64,000 nt of DNA, taken from assembly GCA_022560735.1 (NCBI GenBank), contig JADFSO010000004.1, positions 1 to 64,000 of the forward strand, given 5' to 3'. The notes beneath the pieces were generated by a model. The model was not told where the DNA came from, searched no databases, and saw only the letters and a program-made list of their open reading frames with translations. The DNA is from Pseudomonadota bacterium (GTDB lineage Bacteria; Pseudomonadota; Gammaproteobacteria; Steroidobacterales; MnTg04). Made by a program: the position numbers and the translations under genes. Shown here in pieces: positions 28,007 to 40,106 of this stretch; position 1 is the stretch's first letter, and every line of letters begins with the position of its first letter.

Positions 28007-30268
28007 ATGCTTAGCAGGGAACTCGAACTTTGTCTGAATGACGCATTTCGCGGGGCGCGCGACATGCGCCACGAATTCATGACGGTTGAGCACCTGTTGC
28101 TTGTCATGCTGGCTGAGTCAAGGGTTCGGGAGCTGCTGATATCCTGTGGCGCCGATATACCCAGGCTGAAGAAAGACCTGCAAAGTTTCGTCGCTGAGAC
28201 GACGCCGTTGATCGAGGATGGCTCGGAAAGAGAAGTACAACCCACGCTGGGTTTCCAGAGGGTGTTGCAAAGAGCGCTGTTCCACGTGCAATCCTCGGGG
28301 AAAAAAGAAGTCAGCACGCAAAATGTCCTGGTTGCAATTTTTTCAGAGAAGCAATCGCAAGCGCTTTACCTGCTCAATCAGCAGAATATCGAACGCCTGG
28401 ATGTCGTCAATTACCTGTCTCACGGCCTGGCGCCGATTGTCGATGACTCGACCGACAGTGTGGTCGGCGCCGGCCAGGAAGATGCCGATAGGGCGGCCAG
28501 CCCGCTTGGCTTGTATGCCACCAACCTGAACGAGATGGCCGTGGCTGGTCGCATCGATCCATTGATCGGGCGCGCGGAGGAAATTCAGCGCACGATACAA
28601 ATTCTTTGCCGGCGGCGGAAAAACAATCCGCTGTTCGTGGGCGATGCCGGTGTCGGCAAGACGGCGATGGCCGAGGGCCTGGCGAAACTTATCGTCGAGA
28701 AAAAGGTTCCCGATCTCCTCAGAAACACGACCATATATTCGCTGGACATGGGCGCATTGGTTGCGGGGACCAAGTACCGCGGTGATTTTGAGAAACGGCT
28801 CAAAGGCGTGTTTGCCGAACTGGAGAAAGATCCTGATTCGGTGCTTTTTATTGACGAAATTCACACCATAATCGGCGCCGGCTCGGCATCGGGAGGCGCC
28901 ATGGATGCGTCGAACCTGATCAAACCGGTGCTGGCCAATGGCCGTCTGCGGTGTATTGGTTCGACAACCTATGAAGAGTTCCGGGGAGTTTTTGAAAAAG
29001 ACCACGCGTTGGCGAGGCGATTTCAAAAAGTCGAAATTGCCGAACCTACAGTGGATGAAACGGTTGCGATCCTGAAAGGACTCAAGTCGCGGTTTGAAGA
29101 ACATCATGGCGTAAAATACCCGGACGACGCCTTGCGAGCGGCGGCTGAGCTATCGGCCCGCCATATCAACGATCGCCGTTTGCCCGACAAGGCGATCGAT
29201 GTGATCGATGAAGCGGGCGCCAAGATTCGATTGCTCGAAGCAGAGCAACGGCCGGATAATGTTTCTGTCGAATTGATGGAGGAAATTGTCGCGCGCATGG
29301 CGCGGATACCGCCGCGCAGCGTATCCGCTTCGGATCGCAACTTGCTCAAGAACCTCGAAAGAGATATGAAGCTGGTGATTTTCGGGCAGGATGCGGCGAT
29401 CGGTTTGCTGGCCTCCGCGATAAAAATGGCCCGGTCGGGCCTCGCCGATGAAACTCGCCCGGTGGGCAGTTTTCTTTTTTGCGGCCCCACGGGTGTTGGG
29501 AAAACAGAGGTTTCACGGCAACTGGCCCTGGCGCTCGGCATCGAATTGTTGCGTTTCGATATGTCTGAATACATGGAGCGGCACACGATTTCGCGCCTCA
29601 TTGGCGCACCGCCGGGCTATGTCGGCTACGACGAGGGCGGCCTGCTGACCGAGCAAGTGACCAAGACCCCGCATTGTGTGTTGCTGCTGGATGAAATCGA
29701 AAAGGCGCACCCGGATGTGTTCAATATCCTGTTGCAGGTCATGGATCACGGCACGCTGACCGACAACAACGGCAGGCGCACGGATTTCAGGAATGCGATC
29801 CTGATCATGACGACCAATGCCGGCAGCGGAGAAATGAGCCGCGCCTCCATAGGATTTACCGAGCAGGATCATTCCAGCGATGGCATGAAGGCTATCCAGA
29901 AACTCTTTTCGCCCGAGTTCCGCAACCGGCTGGATGGCATTATCCAGTTCGCGGCACTGGATCCGGACACCATTCAAATGGTGGCGGATAAACTGCTGCT
30001 CGAGCTTGAAGCGCAGCTCGATCAGAAAAACGTCAGCCTGGATGTCGATCCGGCTGCGAGAGCCTGGGTAGCCCGGCATGGTTACGATGAAAAAATGGGC
30101 GCCCGACCCATGGCGCGCCTGATCCAGGAGAAAATCAAGCGCCCGCTCGCCGAAGAACTGTTGTTTGGTGATTTGTCGGGCGGTGGCCACGTCCAGGTGA
30201 GCACCGATGCGAACGACCAGCTGGCCCTCAAGATCACGAAGGTACTGGAACTCGACAAGGTCGAATAA
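28007..30268 (+). CDS. clpA: ATP-dependent Clp protease ATP-binding subunit ClpA
   Basis: ClpA unfolds substrates and feeds them to the ClpP peptidase. The 753-residue protein has the N-terminal Clp repeat domain (binds ClpS; about residues 1-145) and two AAA+ modules with Walker A GDAGVGKTAMAEG and GPTGVGKTEVSRQ. A ClpP-binding IGF tripeptide occurs in SRASIGFTEQD, where E. coli has IGL. The length matches E. coli ClpA (758). ATG 28007 follows the clpS stop by two bases; the frame's earlier start at 27983 would overlap clpS. It is convergent with infA (14 bases apart). No clpP lies in the window. Confidence 0.97.
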   Translation: MLSRELELCLNDAFRGARDMRHEFMTVEHLLLVMLAESRVRELLISCGADIPRLKKDLQSFVAETTPLIEDGSEREVQPTLGFQRVLQRALFHVQSSGKKEVSTQNVLVAIFSEKQSQALYLLNQQNIERLDVVNYLSHGLAPIVDDSTDSVVGAGQEDADRAASPLGLYATNLNEMAVAGRIDPLIGRAEEIQRTIQILCRRRKNNPLFVGDAGVGKTAMAEGLAKLIVEKKVPDLLRNTTIYSLDMGALVAGTKYRGDFEKRLKGVFAELEKDPDSVLFIDEIHTIIGAGSASGGAMDASNLIKPVLANGRLRCIGSTTYEEFRGVFEKDHALARRFQKVEIAEPTVDETVAILKGLKSRFEEHHGVKYPDDALRAAAELSARHINDRRLPDKAIDVIDEAGAKIRLLEAEQRPDNVSVELMEEIVARMARIPPRSVSASDRNLLKNLERDMKLVIFGQDAAIGLLASAIKMARSGLADETRPVGSFLFCGPTGVGKTEVSRQLALALGIELLRFDMSEYMERHTISRLIGAPPGYVGYDEGGLLTEQVTKTPHCVLLLDEIEKAHPDVFNILLQVMDHGTLTDNNGRRTDFRNAILIMTTNAGSGEMSRASIGFTEQDHSSDGMKAIQKLFSPEFRNRLDGIIQFAALDPDTIQMVADKLLLELEAQLDQKNVSLDVDPAARAWVARHGYDEKMGARPMARLIQEKIKRPLAEELLFGDLSGGGHVQVSTDANDQLALKITKVLELDKVE

Positions 30269-30282
30269 GGGGTGACAGCCTG

Positions 30283-30501
30283 CTAGCGGCTGCGGTAGAT
30301 GATGCGTCCCTTGGAAAGATCGTATGGCGTCATTTCCACGGTAACGCTGTCACCGGTCAGGATGCGAATATAATGCTTGCGCATTTTTCCGCTGATATGG
30401 GCCGTAACGACGTGGCCATTTTCCAGTTCGACCCGGAACATGGTATTGGGTAAGGTCTCGGTGACCTTGCCTTCCATTTGTATGGCTTCTTCTTTTGGCA
30501 C
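30283..30501 (-). CDS. infA: translation initiation factor IF-1
   Basis: IF-1 binds the ribosomal A site during initiation. The 72-residue protein is one S1-type OB fold with the near-invariant [42 protein letters not shown]. The length is that of E. coli IF-1. It lies between clpA and aat, as in E. coli, where aat and infA are neighbours. The start MPKEEAIQ (rather than MAKEDNIE) is a minor variation. Confidence 0.97.
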   Translation of the reverse strand: MPKEEAIQMEGKVTETLPNTMFRVELENGHVVTAHISGKMRKHYIRILTGDSVTVEMTPYDLSKGRIIYRSR

Positions 30502-30571
30502 GTGGTTTCACCGTTCAGTTCAGGCCCGCGCATTTTGCGGAAACTGCCAGTGCTTTGCAAACAGAATCCGG

Positions 30572-31339
30572 TCAAACAGACGAATTATCCGGTGTTTGCC
30601 ATTCGTCGATTTGTGCACTGCTGCGGGCGGGTGCCGGCCAGGGCGGATTCGCCGGGGGTTTCCCGGACCAGTCCCGGAGTTTTTCGAGGTACCGCCGCCG
30701 CGACATCGTCTGTGCGCCAAGACTGGCCAGGTGCGGCGTGTACATCTGGCAATCCATCAGTTCAAAGCCGGCCTGGTCGAGTATGCGGTCGAGGCAGGCC
30801 ATCGCGACCTTCGATGCGTTGTTGCGCTGGCTGAACATGGATTCTCCGCAAAACACCCGACCCAGTGCGACGCCGTATAGCCCGCCGATCAGGACATGAT
30901 CTTCCCAGACTTCGATCGAATGGACATGGCCCATGCGGTGGAGTTCGAGATAGGCCGTGTGCATGTCCCGGGTAATCCAGGTGCCGGGACGGCCGGCGCG
31001 CGGCTTTGTACATCCTTCGATTACGCCGGCGCAGTCCTGATCCAGGCTAAGCTGATAACGGCCGCTGCGAAGCAAGCGGCGAAGACCGCGGCTGATGTGC
31101 ATCCGGCCTGCCGGTATGACTGCGCGCGGATCGGGTGACCACCAAAGTATCGGCTGGCCATCCTCGTACCACGGGAAAATGCCCTGGCGGTAGGCGGCAA
31201 GCACGCGTGCAGGGGAGAGGTCCCCGCCGGCGGCAAGCAGGCCGTTCGGTTCCGGGAGCGCCTGTTCCGGGTCCGGGAACCGATCGACCGGATCTGCGGA
31301 ATCCAGCCAGACCAGCCCCTGTGCAACGCTTCCGCTCAT
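30572..31339 (-). CDS. aat: leucyl/phenylalanyl-tRNA-protein transferase
   Basis: Aat adds Leu or Phe to proteins with N-terminal Lys or Arg, making them ClpS-ClpAP substrates. The 255-residue protein has FPDPEQALPEPNGLLAAGGDLSPARVLAAYRQGIFPWYEDGQPILWWSPDPRAVI, then WITRDMHTAYLELHRMGHVHSIEVW and LIGGLYGVALGRVFCGESMFS, which cover the family. In many gammaproteobacteria an arginyl-tRNA-protein transferase gene (ate/bpt) lies between aat and infA. Here that gene is missing and aat is 70 bases upstream of infA. Together with clpS and clpA it completes an N-degron pathway. Confidence 0.96.
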   Translation of the reverse strand: MSGSVAQGLVWLDSADPVDRFPDPEQALPEPNGLLAAGGDLSPARVLAAYRQGIFPWYEDGQPILWWSPDPRAVIPAGRMHISRGLRRLLRSGRYQLSLDQDCAGVIEGCTKPRAGRPGTWITRDMHTAYLELHRMGHVHSIEVWEDHVLIGGLYGVALGRVFCGESMFSQRNNASKVAMACLDRILDQAGFELMDCQMYTPHLASLGAQTMSRRRYLEKLRDWSGKPPANPPWPAPARSSAQIDEWQTPDNSSV

Positions 31340-31376
31340 CGTCGGCTACCATAAATCCGCTCGTTCAGCGCAGGCA

Positions 31377-32528
<1,152 letters not shown>

Positions 32529-32530
32529 TC

Positions 32531-33589
32531 ATGCGAATTGGTGTGCCCCGGGAATTGAAACCGCTTGAAGGCCGGGTCGGCCTGATTCCCGCGGCTTGCG
32601 CGGAACTCGTGCGTGCCGGCCACGAAGTGTTTGTGGAGAAGGATGGCGGAATCAAAAGCGGATACGGCGATCAGCAGTTTACCGCGGTTGGCGTAAAAAT
32701 TCTGGATACGGCCGAAGAGGTTTACGGGGCTGCCGAGATGGTGGTCAAGGTCAAGGAGCCCATCGCCGAGGACCTGAAACACCTGCGCAAAGAGCATTTG
32801 CTGTTTTGTTATCTGCACCTGGCTGCGCTCCCTGAGCTGACCCGGTCGCTGTGCGATATCGGCCTCACGGCAGTCGCGTTCGAGACCGTCGAGGACCCGC
32901 AAGGCCGGTTGCCGCTGCTGGCGCCGATGAGCGATATCGCCGGCCGTTTGTCGATCCAGGTTGCAACGCACCTGTTGCACCAGCCGCAAGGCGGCAAGGG
33001 TATATTGCTCGGTGGCGTGCCGGCGGCCGAGCGAGGCAAGGTAGTGATCCTGGGCGGCGGAGTCGCCGGCGGCAACGCGGCAATCGTGGCGGCCGGTTTG
33101 GGCGCCGAGGTCGTGGTATTCGACATGGATCGGGACAAGCTCGAAAAGGCGCGTGCCCTGGGCGCCAATGTGACCGGTCTCTATCCGCATACCGAGGATG
33201 TCGCGACGGCCGTAATGCATGCGGACATCGTGATCGGCGCCGTGCTGGTGACCGGCGAACGCGCGCCGCATGTCGTCAGTTCGGAGATGGTCAGATCCAT
33301 GCAACCGGGCAGCGTCGTGGTCGATATTTCGGTTGACCAGGGGGGTTGTGTGGAAACGACCCGGCCGATGACCTATGACGATCCGACCTATGTCTGGGAA
33401 GGCGTGATCCACTTTGCCGTGACCAACATGCCGGGTGCGGTTCCCAGGACTTCATCGCAGGCGCTGTCGGCGGCGATTGCGCCGTATGCCATGCGGCTGA
33501 CATCGGCCGACTGGCGGCAGTCGGAAGATCTGCTCAAGGGGATCAATGTAGAGGCCGGGGAAATCATCCACCCGGCACTGTTTAAGTAG
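32531..33589 (+). CDS. ald: alanine dehydrogenase
   Basis: Ald catalyses the reversible NAD-dependent deamination of L-alanine to pyruvate and ammonia. The 352-residue protein starts MRIGVPRELKPLEGRVGLIPA and has the pyruvate-site Lys and His region (VKVKEP; LFCYLHLAALPEL). The NAD-binding VVILGGGVAGGNAAIVAAGLGAEVVVFD and the late DISVDQGGCVETTRPMTYDDPTYVWEGVIHFAVTNMPGAVPRTSS also match. An aaggag ribosome binding site precedes ATG 32531. The gene occupies the place where E. coli has lrp between trxB and ftsK; ald and lrp are often neighbours in other bacteria. Confidence 0.96.
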   Translation: MRIGVPRELKPLEGRVGLIPAACAELVRAGHEVFVEKDGGIKSGYGDQQFTAVGVKILDTAEEVYGAAEMVVKVKEPIAEDLKHLRKEHLLFCYLHLAALPELTRSLCDIGLTAVAFETVEDPQGRLPLLAPMSDIAGRLSIQVATHLLHQPQGGKGILLGGVPAAERGKVVILGGGVAGGNAAIVAAGLGAEVVVFDMDRDKLEKARALGANVTGLYPHTEDVATAVMHADIVIGAVLVTGERAPHVVSSEMVRSMQPGSVVVDISVDQGGCVETTRPMTYDDPTYVWEGVIHFAVTNMPGAVPRTSSQALSAAIAPYAMRLTSADWRQSEDLLKGINVEAGEIIHPALFK

Positions 33590-33646
33590 ATTAATAATTA
33601 GTTAAATCATATATTTATTAAGCATTATTAATTAACAGGTTTAATC
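33590..33646. other. AT-rich spacer between ald and ftsK
   Basis: The spacer is almost pure A/T up to its last third and resembles the imuA-imuB spacer. It contains TTTATTAAG and TTAATTAAC runs and could hold the ftsK promoter. No SD for ftsK stands out other than acaggt at 33635-33640. Confidence 0.4.
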
Positions 33647-35947
33647 TTGATCGTGGGCAAGGGAAGCAAGCAGGACTCGCTGTTGAACAATTCGGTCCGC
33701 CGGGCGCTCAGGGAGGGCGCACTGTGGGTTTTCGGCATGCTGGCGATTATTTTCCTGGTTTCGCTGATCAGTTACGACACGGCGGATCCGGGTTTCAGGG
33801 CGGCGAGCGGCGCAGCGGTCGATAATGCGATCGGACCGGTCGGCGCCTGGCTGGCCGATTTTTTTCTGCTGCTGTTTGGCCGGCCCGCCTTCTTGTTCCC
33901 GGTCATGCTTGCCTATGCAGGTTACCTGTTGTTCCAGGCCAGGGACGATGCCGAACTGCTCGACCAATCCACATTGTGGTTCCGCGGCCTTGGCTTCCTG
34001 GTCACGCTGGCGACTTCGTGCGGGCTTGCTTCGCTGCATTTCAGCGGCACCGGCTTACCGCATACCGGCGGCGGGATTCTTGGCGATGCCATTGGGCAGA
34101 GCCTGTCCGCTTTGCTGAGCTTCCTGGGTGCGACCTTGCTGTTGTTGGCGGTCTGGCTGGCTGGCGTGTCCCTGTTCCTCGGTATTTCCTGGATTGCCGT
34201 CATGGACAGGCTTGGCCGTTTGACCTTGTGGGGTATCGAGTGGCTGGCCTTGAGATTGAAATTGCTTGGCGAGTACATCGCGGGTGTGCGCGCGAAACAA
34301 ACCCGCAAAGAGCATGTCCGGGAGCAACAGCGCAAAGCGAAAAGCAAGACGCCGCCAAAGATTGAACCGGCGCCAGCCAGGCCGGTGGCCAGCGCCAGGG
34401 TATTTCGCGAGCGCCAGGTCCCGCTGTTCGAGCCACCGGCCACCCGGGATATGCCGCCGCTCGCGTTGCTGGAAGATCCGCCGGAACTCACGGGGAGTTA
34501 TTCCAGGGAATCGCTGGAGGCAATGTCCCGGCTGGTGGAACTGAAACTCAATGATTTTGGCGTTGAAGTCGACGTCGTGTCGGTACACCCGGGTCCGGTG
34601 GTTACCTTGTTCGAACTCAAGCCGGCGGCCGGCGTCAAGGTCAGCCAGATAAGCAGCCTGGCAAAAGACATTGCCAGGTCTTTGTCGGCGATCGCCGTGC
34701 GGGTGGTCGAAGTCATTCCCGGCAAATCGGTGATCGGACTGGAAATTCCCAATGAAACCCGGGAGTTGGTAACGCTGGGTGAAATTCTCAAGTCCGAAGC
34801 CTATGACCAGATGAAATCGCCGGTCACCCTCGCGCTGGGCAAGGATATCGCCGGCAACCCGGTCGTTGCCGATCTTGCGCGGATGCCGCACTTGCTGATT
34901 GCCGGCACGACGGGGTCGGGAAAATCGGTTGCCATCAACGCCATGGTGCTGAGCATTCTTTACAAATCGACCGCCGAACACGTGCGTCTGATCATGATCG
35001 ATCCAAAGATGCTGGAGTTGTCGGTGTACGAGGGTATTCCGCATTTGCTGTCACCGGTCGTTACCGACATGAATGAGGCGGCAAATGCGCTGCGCTGGTG
35101 CGTTGCCGAGATGGAAAGACGCTATCGGCTGATGGCGGCGGTGGGGGTGAGGAATCTTGGCGGTTTCAATCGCAAGATCAACGATGCGATCAAAAATAAA
35201 AACCCCATTCCCGACCCGCTGTTCGAGCCCGATCCGCTCGCGGAAGAGGAGCAGACGCCACCGGTGCTCGAACCGTTACCTTATATCGTGGTCGTGATCG
35301 ACGAACTGGCCGACCTGATGATGGTCGTCGGCAAGAAAGTGGAAGAATTGATCGCCCGGCTGGCGCAAAAGGCGCGGGCTTCAGGCATACACATGATCGT
35401 CGCCACGCAAAGACCGTCGGTCGATGTCATTACCGGCCTGATCAAGGCCAATATCCCGGCCCGTATCGCATTCCAGGTTTCGGCCAAGGTCGATTCCAGG
35501 ACCATACTCGATCAGGGGGGCGCCGAAGCGCTGCTCGGGCATGGCGACATGCTGTTCCTGCCGCCAGGGACAACGATTCCGACCCGGGTTCATGGCGCTT
35601 TGGTCACCGACCAGGAAGTGCACCGGGTGGTAAAGCACATGCGCGGCAGCGAGAGGCCGAATTATATCGATGAAATTCTTGCAGGTCCGAAGGGTCAGAT
35701 AGCGGGACTGAAGCTGGCCAATGTCGGTATCGAAGGCGATGCGGAAATGGACCCGCTGTACGACTCGGCCGTGCGCATCGTCAGCGAAACCCGGAAAGCA
35801 TCGATCTCGGGTATACAGCGACGGCTGAAGATCGGTTATAACCGCGCCGCGCGCATGGTCGAGGCGATGGAAGAGGCCGGCCTGGTGGGTGCGCTGCAAT
35901 CGAACGGCATGCGGGAAGTGCTGGTGCCGGAACCGCAAAAGGACTGA
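33647..35947 (+). CDS. ftsK: DNA translocase FtsK
   Basis: FtsK sits at the division septum and pumps DNA toward dif so chromosomes can be resolved. The 766-residue protein has four or more N-terminal transmembrane helices (residues about 25-190), a short linker rich in Pro and Lys, a RecA-like motor with Walker A GTTGSGKS and Walker [15 protein letters not shown], and the C-terminal gamma winged helix ([26 protein letters not shown]). The linker is much shorter than in E. coli FtsK (1329 residues), as is common in other gammaproteobacteria. No ATG is available near the N-terminus, so TTG 33647 (or GTG 33653) is the probable start. Confidence 0.96.
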   Translation: MIVGKGSKQDSLLNNSVRRALREGALWVFGMLAIIFLVSLISYDTADPGFRAASGAAVDNAIGPVGAWLADFFLLLFGRPAFLFPVMLAYAGYLLFQARDDAELLDQSTLWFRGLGFLVTLATSCGLASLHFSGTGLPHTGGGILGDAIGQSLSALLSFLGATLLLLAVWLAGVSLFLGISWIAVMDRLGRLTLWGIEWLALRLKLLGEYIAGVRAKQTRKEHVREQQRKAKSKTPPKIEPAPARPVASARVFRERQVPLFEPPATRDMPPLALLEDPPELTGSYSRESLEAMSRLVELKLNDFGVEVDVVSVHPGPVVTLFELKPAAGVKVSQISSLAKDIARSLSAIAVRVVEVIPGKSVIGLEIPNETRELVTLGEILKSEAYDQMKSPVTLALGKDIAGNPVVADLARMPHLLIAGTTGSGKSVAINAMVLSILYKSTAEHVRLIMIDPKMLELSVYEGIPHLLSPVVTDMNEAANALRWCVAEMERRYRLMAAVGVRNLGGFNRKINDAIKNKNPIPDPLFEPDPLAEEEQTPPVLEPLPYIVVVIDELADLMMVVGKKVEELIARLAQKARASGIHMIVATQRPSVDVITGLIKANIPARIAFQVSAKVDSRTILDQGGAEALLGHGDMLFLPPGTTIPTRVHGALVTDQEVHRVVKHMRGSERPNYIDEILAGPKGQIAGLKLANVGIEGDAEMDPLYDSAVRIVSETRKASISGIQRRLKIGYNRAARMVEAMEEAGLVGALQSNGMREVLVPEPQKD

Positions 35948-35955
35948 GCGAGAAA

Positions 35956-36651
35956 GTGAGCGCAAAGAGCCCTGGTACATTTTTTGCCGTCGTGGCTATT
36001 GCCTGCCTGGGCCACGTCCAGACCCATGCCATCGAGCCGGATACCGAGGATGCGGTGGAAAATTCAGAGCAGGCCTGGGACTTGCTCGATGCCTATCTGA
36101 CCGGCGTTACGACGATGCGGGCGCAGTTTCGCCAGATACTTCTGGATGAAAATCAGCAAATCGTGCAAAACGCCGGCGGAACCCTGGTATTGAAAAGACC
36201 CGGGCAGTTTCGCTGGGATTACCAGGACCCATATGAGCAACTGATTTTGTCGGATGGCACGCACCTGTGGTTGTACGACGCCGACCTGGAGCAGGTTACC
36301 GTAAAGCGTCTCGATGATTCGCTGGCAAGCACGCCGGCAATGTTGCTGAGCGGCGATGCCAGCATGACCGAGGGTTTCAAACTGACGGAAGCCGGCCAGT
36401 ACGGCGAGGTGTTCTGGATGACGCTCGTGCCGCGCAACCAGGAGACGGATTTCACGGCTATTTCCCTGGGCTTCGTCGATGGACAGCTGCAACTGATGGA
36501 ACTCGAAGACTCTCTCGACCAGCTAACCCGCATCATCTTGCAGGAAGTGGAGAGAAACCCGGTATTGGCCGATGACACCTTTCGCTTCGTGCCGCCAGAA
36601 GGCTCAGACGTTATCGGCGAATTGCCGGTCGCCGCCCGGGACGATCAGTGA
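35956..36651 (+). CDS. lolA: outer membrane lipoprotein carrier protein LolA
   Basis: LolA carries lipoproteins through the periplasm from LolCDE to LolB. The 231-residue precursor has a signal peptide (TFFAVVAIACLGHVQTHA). The LolA core follows: LLDAYLTGVTTMRAQFRQILLDENQQIVQNAGGTLVLKRPGQFRWDYQDPYEQLILSDGTHLWLYDADLEQVTVK. It begins with GTG at 35956, nine bases after ftsK, in the conserved order ftsK-lolA-rarA. The stop overlaps the next gene by four bases. The lipoprotein at 11220-11519 would be among its cargo. Confidence 0.94.
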   Translation: MSAKSPGTFFAVVAIACLGHVQTHAIEPDTEDAVENSEQAWDLLDAYLTGVTTMRAQFRQILLDENQQIVQNAGGTLVLKRPGQFRWDYQDPYEQLILSDGTHLWLYDADLEQVTVKRLDDSLASTPAMLLSGDASMTEGFKLTEAGQYGEVFWMTLVPRNQETDFTAISLGFVDGQLQLMELEDSLDQLTRIILQEVERNPVLADDTFRFVPPEGSDVIGELPVAARDDQ

Positions 36652-37061
36652 CCGCGGCTGGCGCGCAGCAACTCAGGTACATGCGATTTTGGCTGGCTGG
36701 CGGCTGGCTGCTGGTTTTCCTTGCGATGGTCATGAGCGTGCTGCCGGGCTTGCCGACATTTACCGTGCAATACAGCGACAAGATTTTTCACGCAACGACC
36801 TACTTTATACTGATGACCTGGTTTTCCGGGATATACCTGCCGTCTCGATTCTGGCTGATCGCGCTGGCCCTTGCGCTGCTCGGGGTCGCGCTGGAATTTT
36901 TACAAACCCTGTTTCCGTATCGCTTTTTTGACTCATGGGATATTGCCGCCAACATATCCGGCGTGGCGATTGCCTGGCTGCTCGCGGCGAATGGCATGGG
37001 CAACTGGTGTCGGCTGATAGAACGGCGAATTGACGGGCCCGGGAACGAGACCGGCGACTGA
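36648..37061 (+). CDS. VanZ-like membrane protein
   Basis: The 137-residue protein has about four transmembrane helices (AGGWLLVFLAMVMSVLPGL; IFHATTYFILMTWFSGIYL; LIALALALLGVALEFLQTL; ISGVAIAWLLAANGM) and the VanZ-type DKIFHATTYFIL...EFLQTLFPYRFFDSWDIAANISG core. VanZ-like proteins are mostly uncharacterised; VanZ itself gives low-level teicoplanin resistance. GTG 36648 overlaps the lolA stop and its own stop overlaps the rarA ATG by one base, so it is translated within the lolA-rarA operon. E. coli does not have this gene here. Confidence 0.85.
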   Translation: MTAAGAQQLRYMRFWLAGGWLLVFLAMVMSVLPGLPTFTVQYSDKIFHATTYFILMTWFSGIYLPSRFWLIALALALLGVALEFLQTLFPYRFFDSWDIAANISGVAIAWLLAANGMGNWCRLIERRIDGPGNETGD

Positions 37062-38374
37062 TGCCCGAGCCGGCTGAACAGCGTATTCCGTTCCGGCCAT
37101 TGGCCGATCGCATGCGACCGCGCTCGATCGATGAGTTCCATGGTCAGCGCCATTTGCTCGCGGACAACCAGCCGTTAGCGAGCCTGTTCGCAGGAAATCC
37201 ACTGCACAGCATGATCCTGTGGGGTCCGCCGGGGACCGGGAAAACCACGCTTGCGCGCATGCTGGCCGAGCAATGCAAAGCCGATTTTGTCGCCCTGTCC
37301 GCGGTCATGGCTGGCGTCAAGGACATACGCCAGGCGGTCGAGCAAGCCCGATTCCAGCGCGACAATGCGAACCGGGATACCTTGCTGTTCCTCGACGAAG
37401 TCCATCGCTTTAACAAATCGCAGCAAGACGCGCTCTTGCCGTTCGTCGAGGACGGCACCTTGATTTTTATCGGCGCGACCACGGAGAACCCGTCCTTCGA
37501 GATCAATAACGCATTGCTGTCGCGTGTGCGTACCTATGTCTTGAAACCACTCGATGATGAAGCCTTGCTGGCGATCGCGCGTGACGCGCTAAAAGATTCC
37601 GAGCGAGGTCTGGGTAAGCAGAAGCTGTCACTCAGCGAGGAAATAGCCGGCTTGCTGGTGGCGGCGGCGGATGGCGATGCAAGGCGATTGCTGACGATGC
37701 TGGAGATAGCCGCGGACCTGGTCGGGCGCAACGGCGTGATCTCGGAGGAAATTATCAGGGAGCTGGCGACCGACAGCGTGCGGCGCTTTGACAAACGCGG
37801 TGATGAATTCTACGACCAGGTTTCAGCGTTGCATAAATCGGTGCGCGGAAGCGATCCGGATGCAGCGTTGTACTGGCTGGTGCGAATGCTGGATGGCGGC
37901 TGCGATCCTTTGTATGTTGCGCGGCGCGTCTTGCGCATGGCCAGCGAAGACATAGGCAACGCAGATCCCAGGGCCCTGACGCTGGCGTTACAGGCCTGGG
38001 ATGTCTATCAGCGCCTGGGAAGCCCGGAGGGGGAACTGGCGATTGCCCAGGCAGTGGTCTACATGGCGTGCGCGGCGAAAAGCAACGCCGTCTACCGGGC
38101 GTTCAAGAGCGCGCAAAAAGACATTGCCAGGGGAGGCAGTCTGCCGGTACCGATGCACTTGCGTAATGCGCCAACCCGGCTGATGAAGGAACTCGGGCAT
38201 GGCGATGGATATCGATATTCCCACGATGAGACCGACGCTTTTGCTGCCGGCGAGAATTATTTTCCGGAGGAAATGCAGCCGCAAAGGTATTATCATCCCG
38301 TGCCGCGCGGGCTGGAAATTCGTATTGGGGAAAAACTTGCGGACCTTAGACGAAAAAATCGCGACAAAAAATGA
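37061..38374 (+). CDS. rarA: replication-associated recombination protein A
   Basis: RarA (MgsA) is an AAA+ ATPase of the clamp-loader clade that acts at stalled replication forks. The 437-residue protein has RPLADRMRPRSIDEFHGQRHLL, Walker A GPPGTGKT at about residues 52-59, Walker B LLFLDEVHRFNKSQQDALLPFVE, sensor 1 FIGATTENPSFEINNALLSRVRTYVL, and a tetramerisation C-terminal domain (SDPDAALYWLVRMLDGGCDPLYVARRVLRMASEDIGNADP). Length matches E. coli RarA (447). It lies in the conserved lolA-rarA-serS order. Confidence 0.97.
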   Translation: MPEPAEQRIPFRPLADRMRPRSIDEFHGQRHLLADNQPLASLFAGNPLHSMILWGPPGTGKTTLARMLAEQCKADFVALSAVMAGVKDIRQAVEQARFQRDNANRDTLLFLDEVHRFNKSQQDALLPFVEDGTLIFIGATTENPSFEINNALLSRVRTYVLKPLDDEALLAIARDALKDSERGLGKQKLSLSEEIAGLLVAAADGDARRLLTMLEIAADLVGRNGVISEEIIRELATDSVRRFDKRGDEFYDQVSALHKSVRGSDPDAALYWLVRMLDGGCDPLYVARRVLRMASEDIGNADPRALTLALQAWDVYQRLGSPEGELAIAQAVVYMACAAKSNAVYRAFKSAQKDIARGGSLPVPMHLRNAPTRLMKELGHGDGYRYSHDETDAFAAGENYFPEEMQPQRYYHPVPRGLEIRIGEKLADLRRKNRDKK

Positions 38375-38411
38375 TTGCTGAGTACGCAAGCATTTCCCGT
38401 GGGGAGGTCTG

Positions 38412-40092
<1,681 letters not shown>

Positions 40093-40106
40093 AGGAATAA
40101 ATACTA

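Noticed and set aside
38375..38411. Fluoride riboswitch before crcB
   Set aside because: The 37-base gap is too short for the aptamer and no matching pseudoknot sequence is visible.
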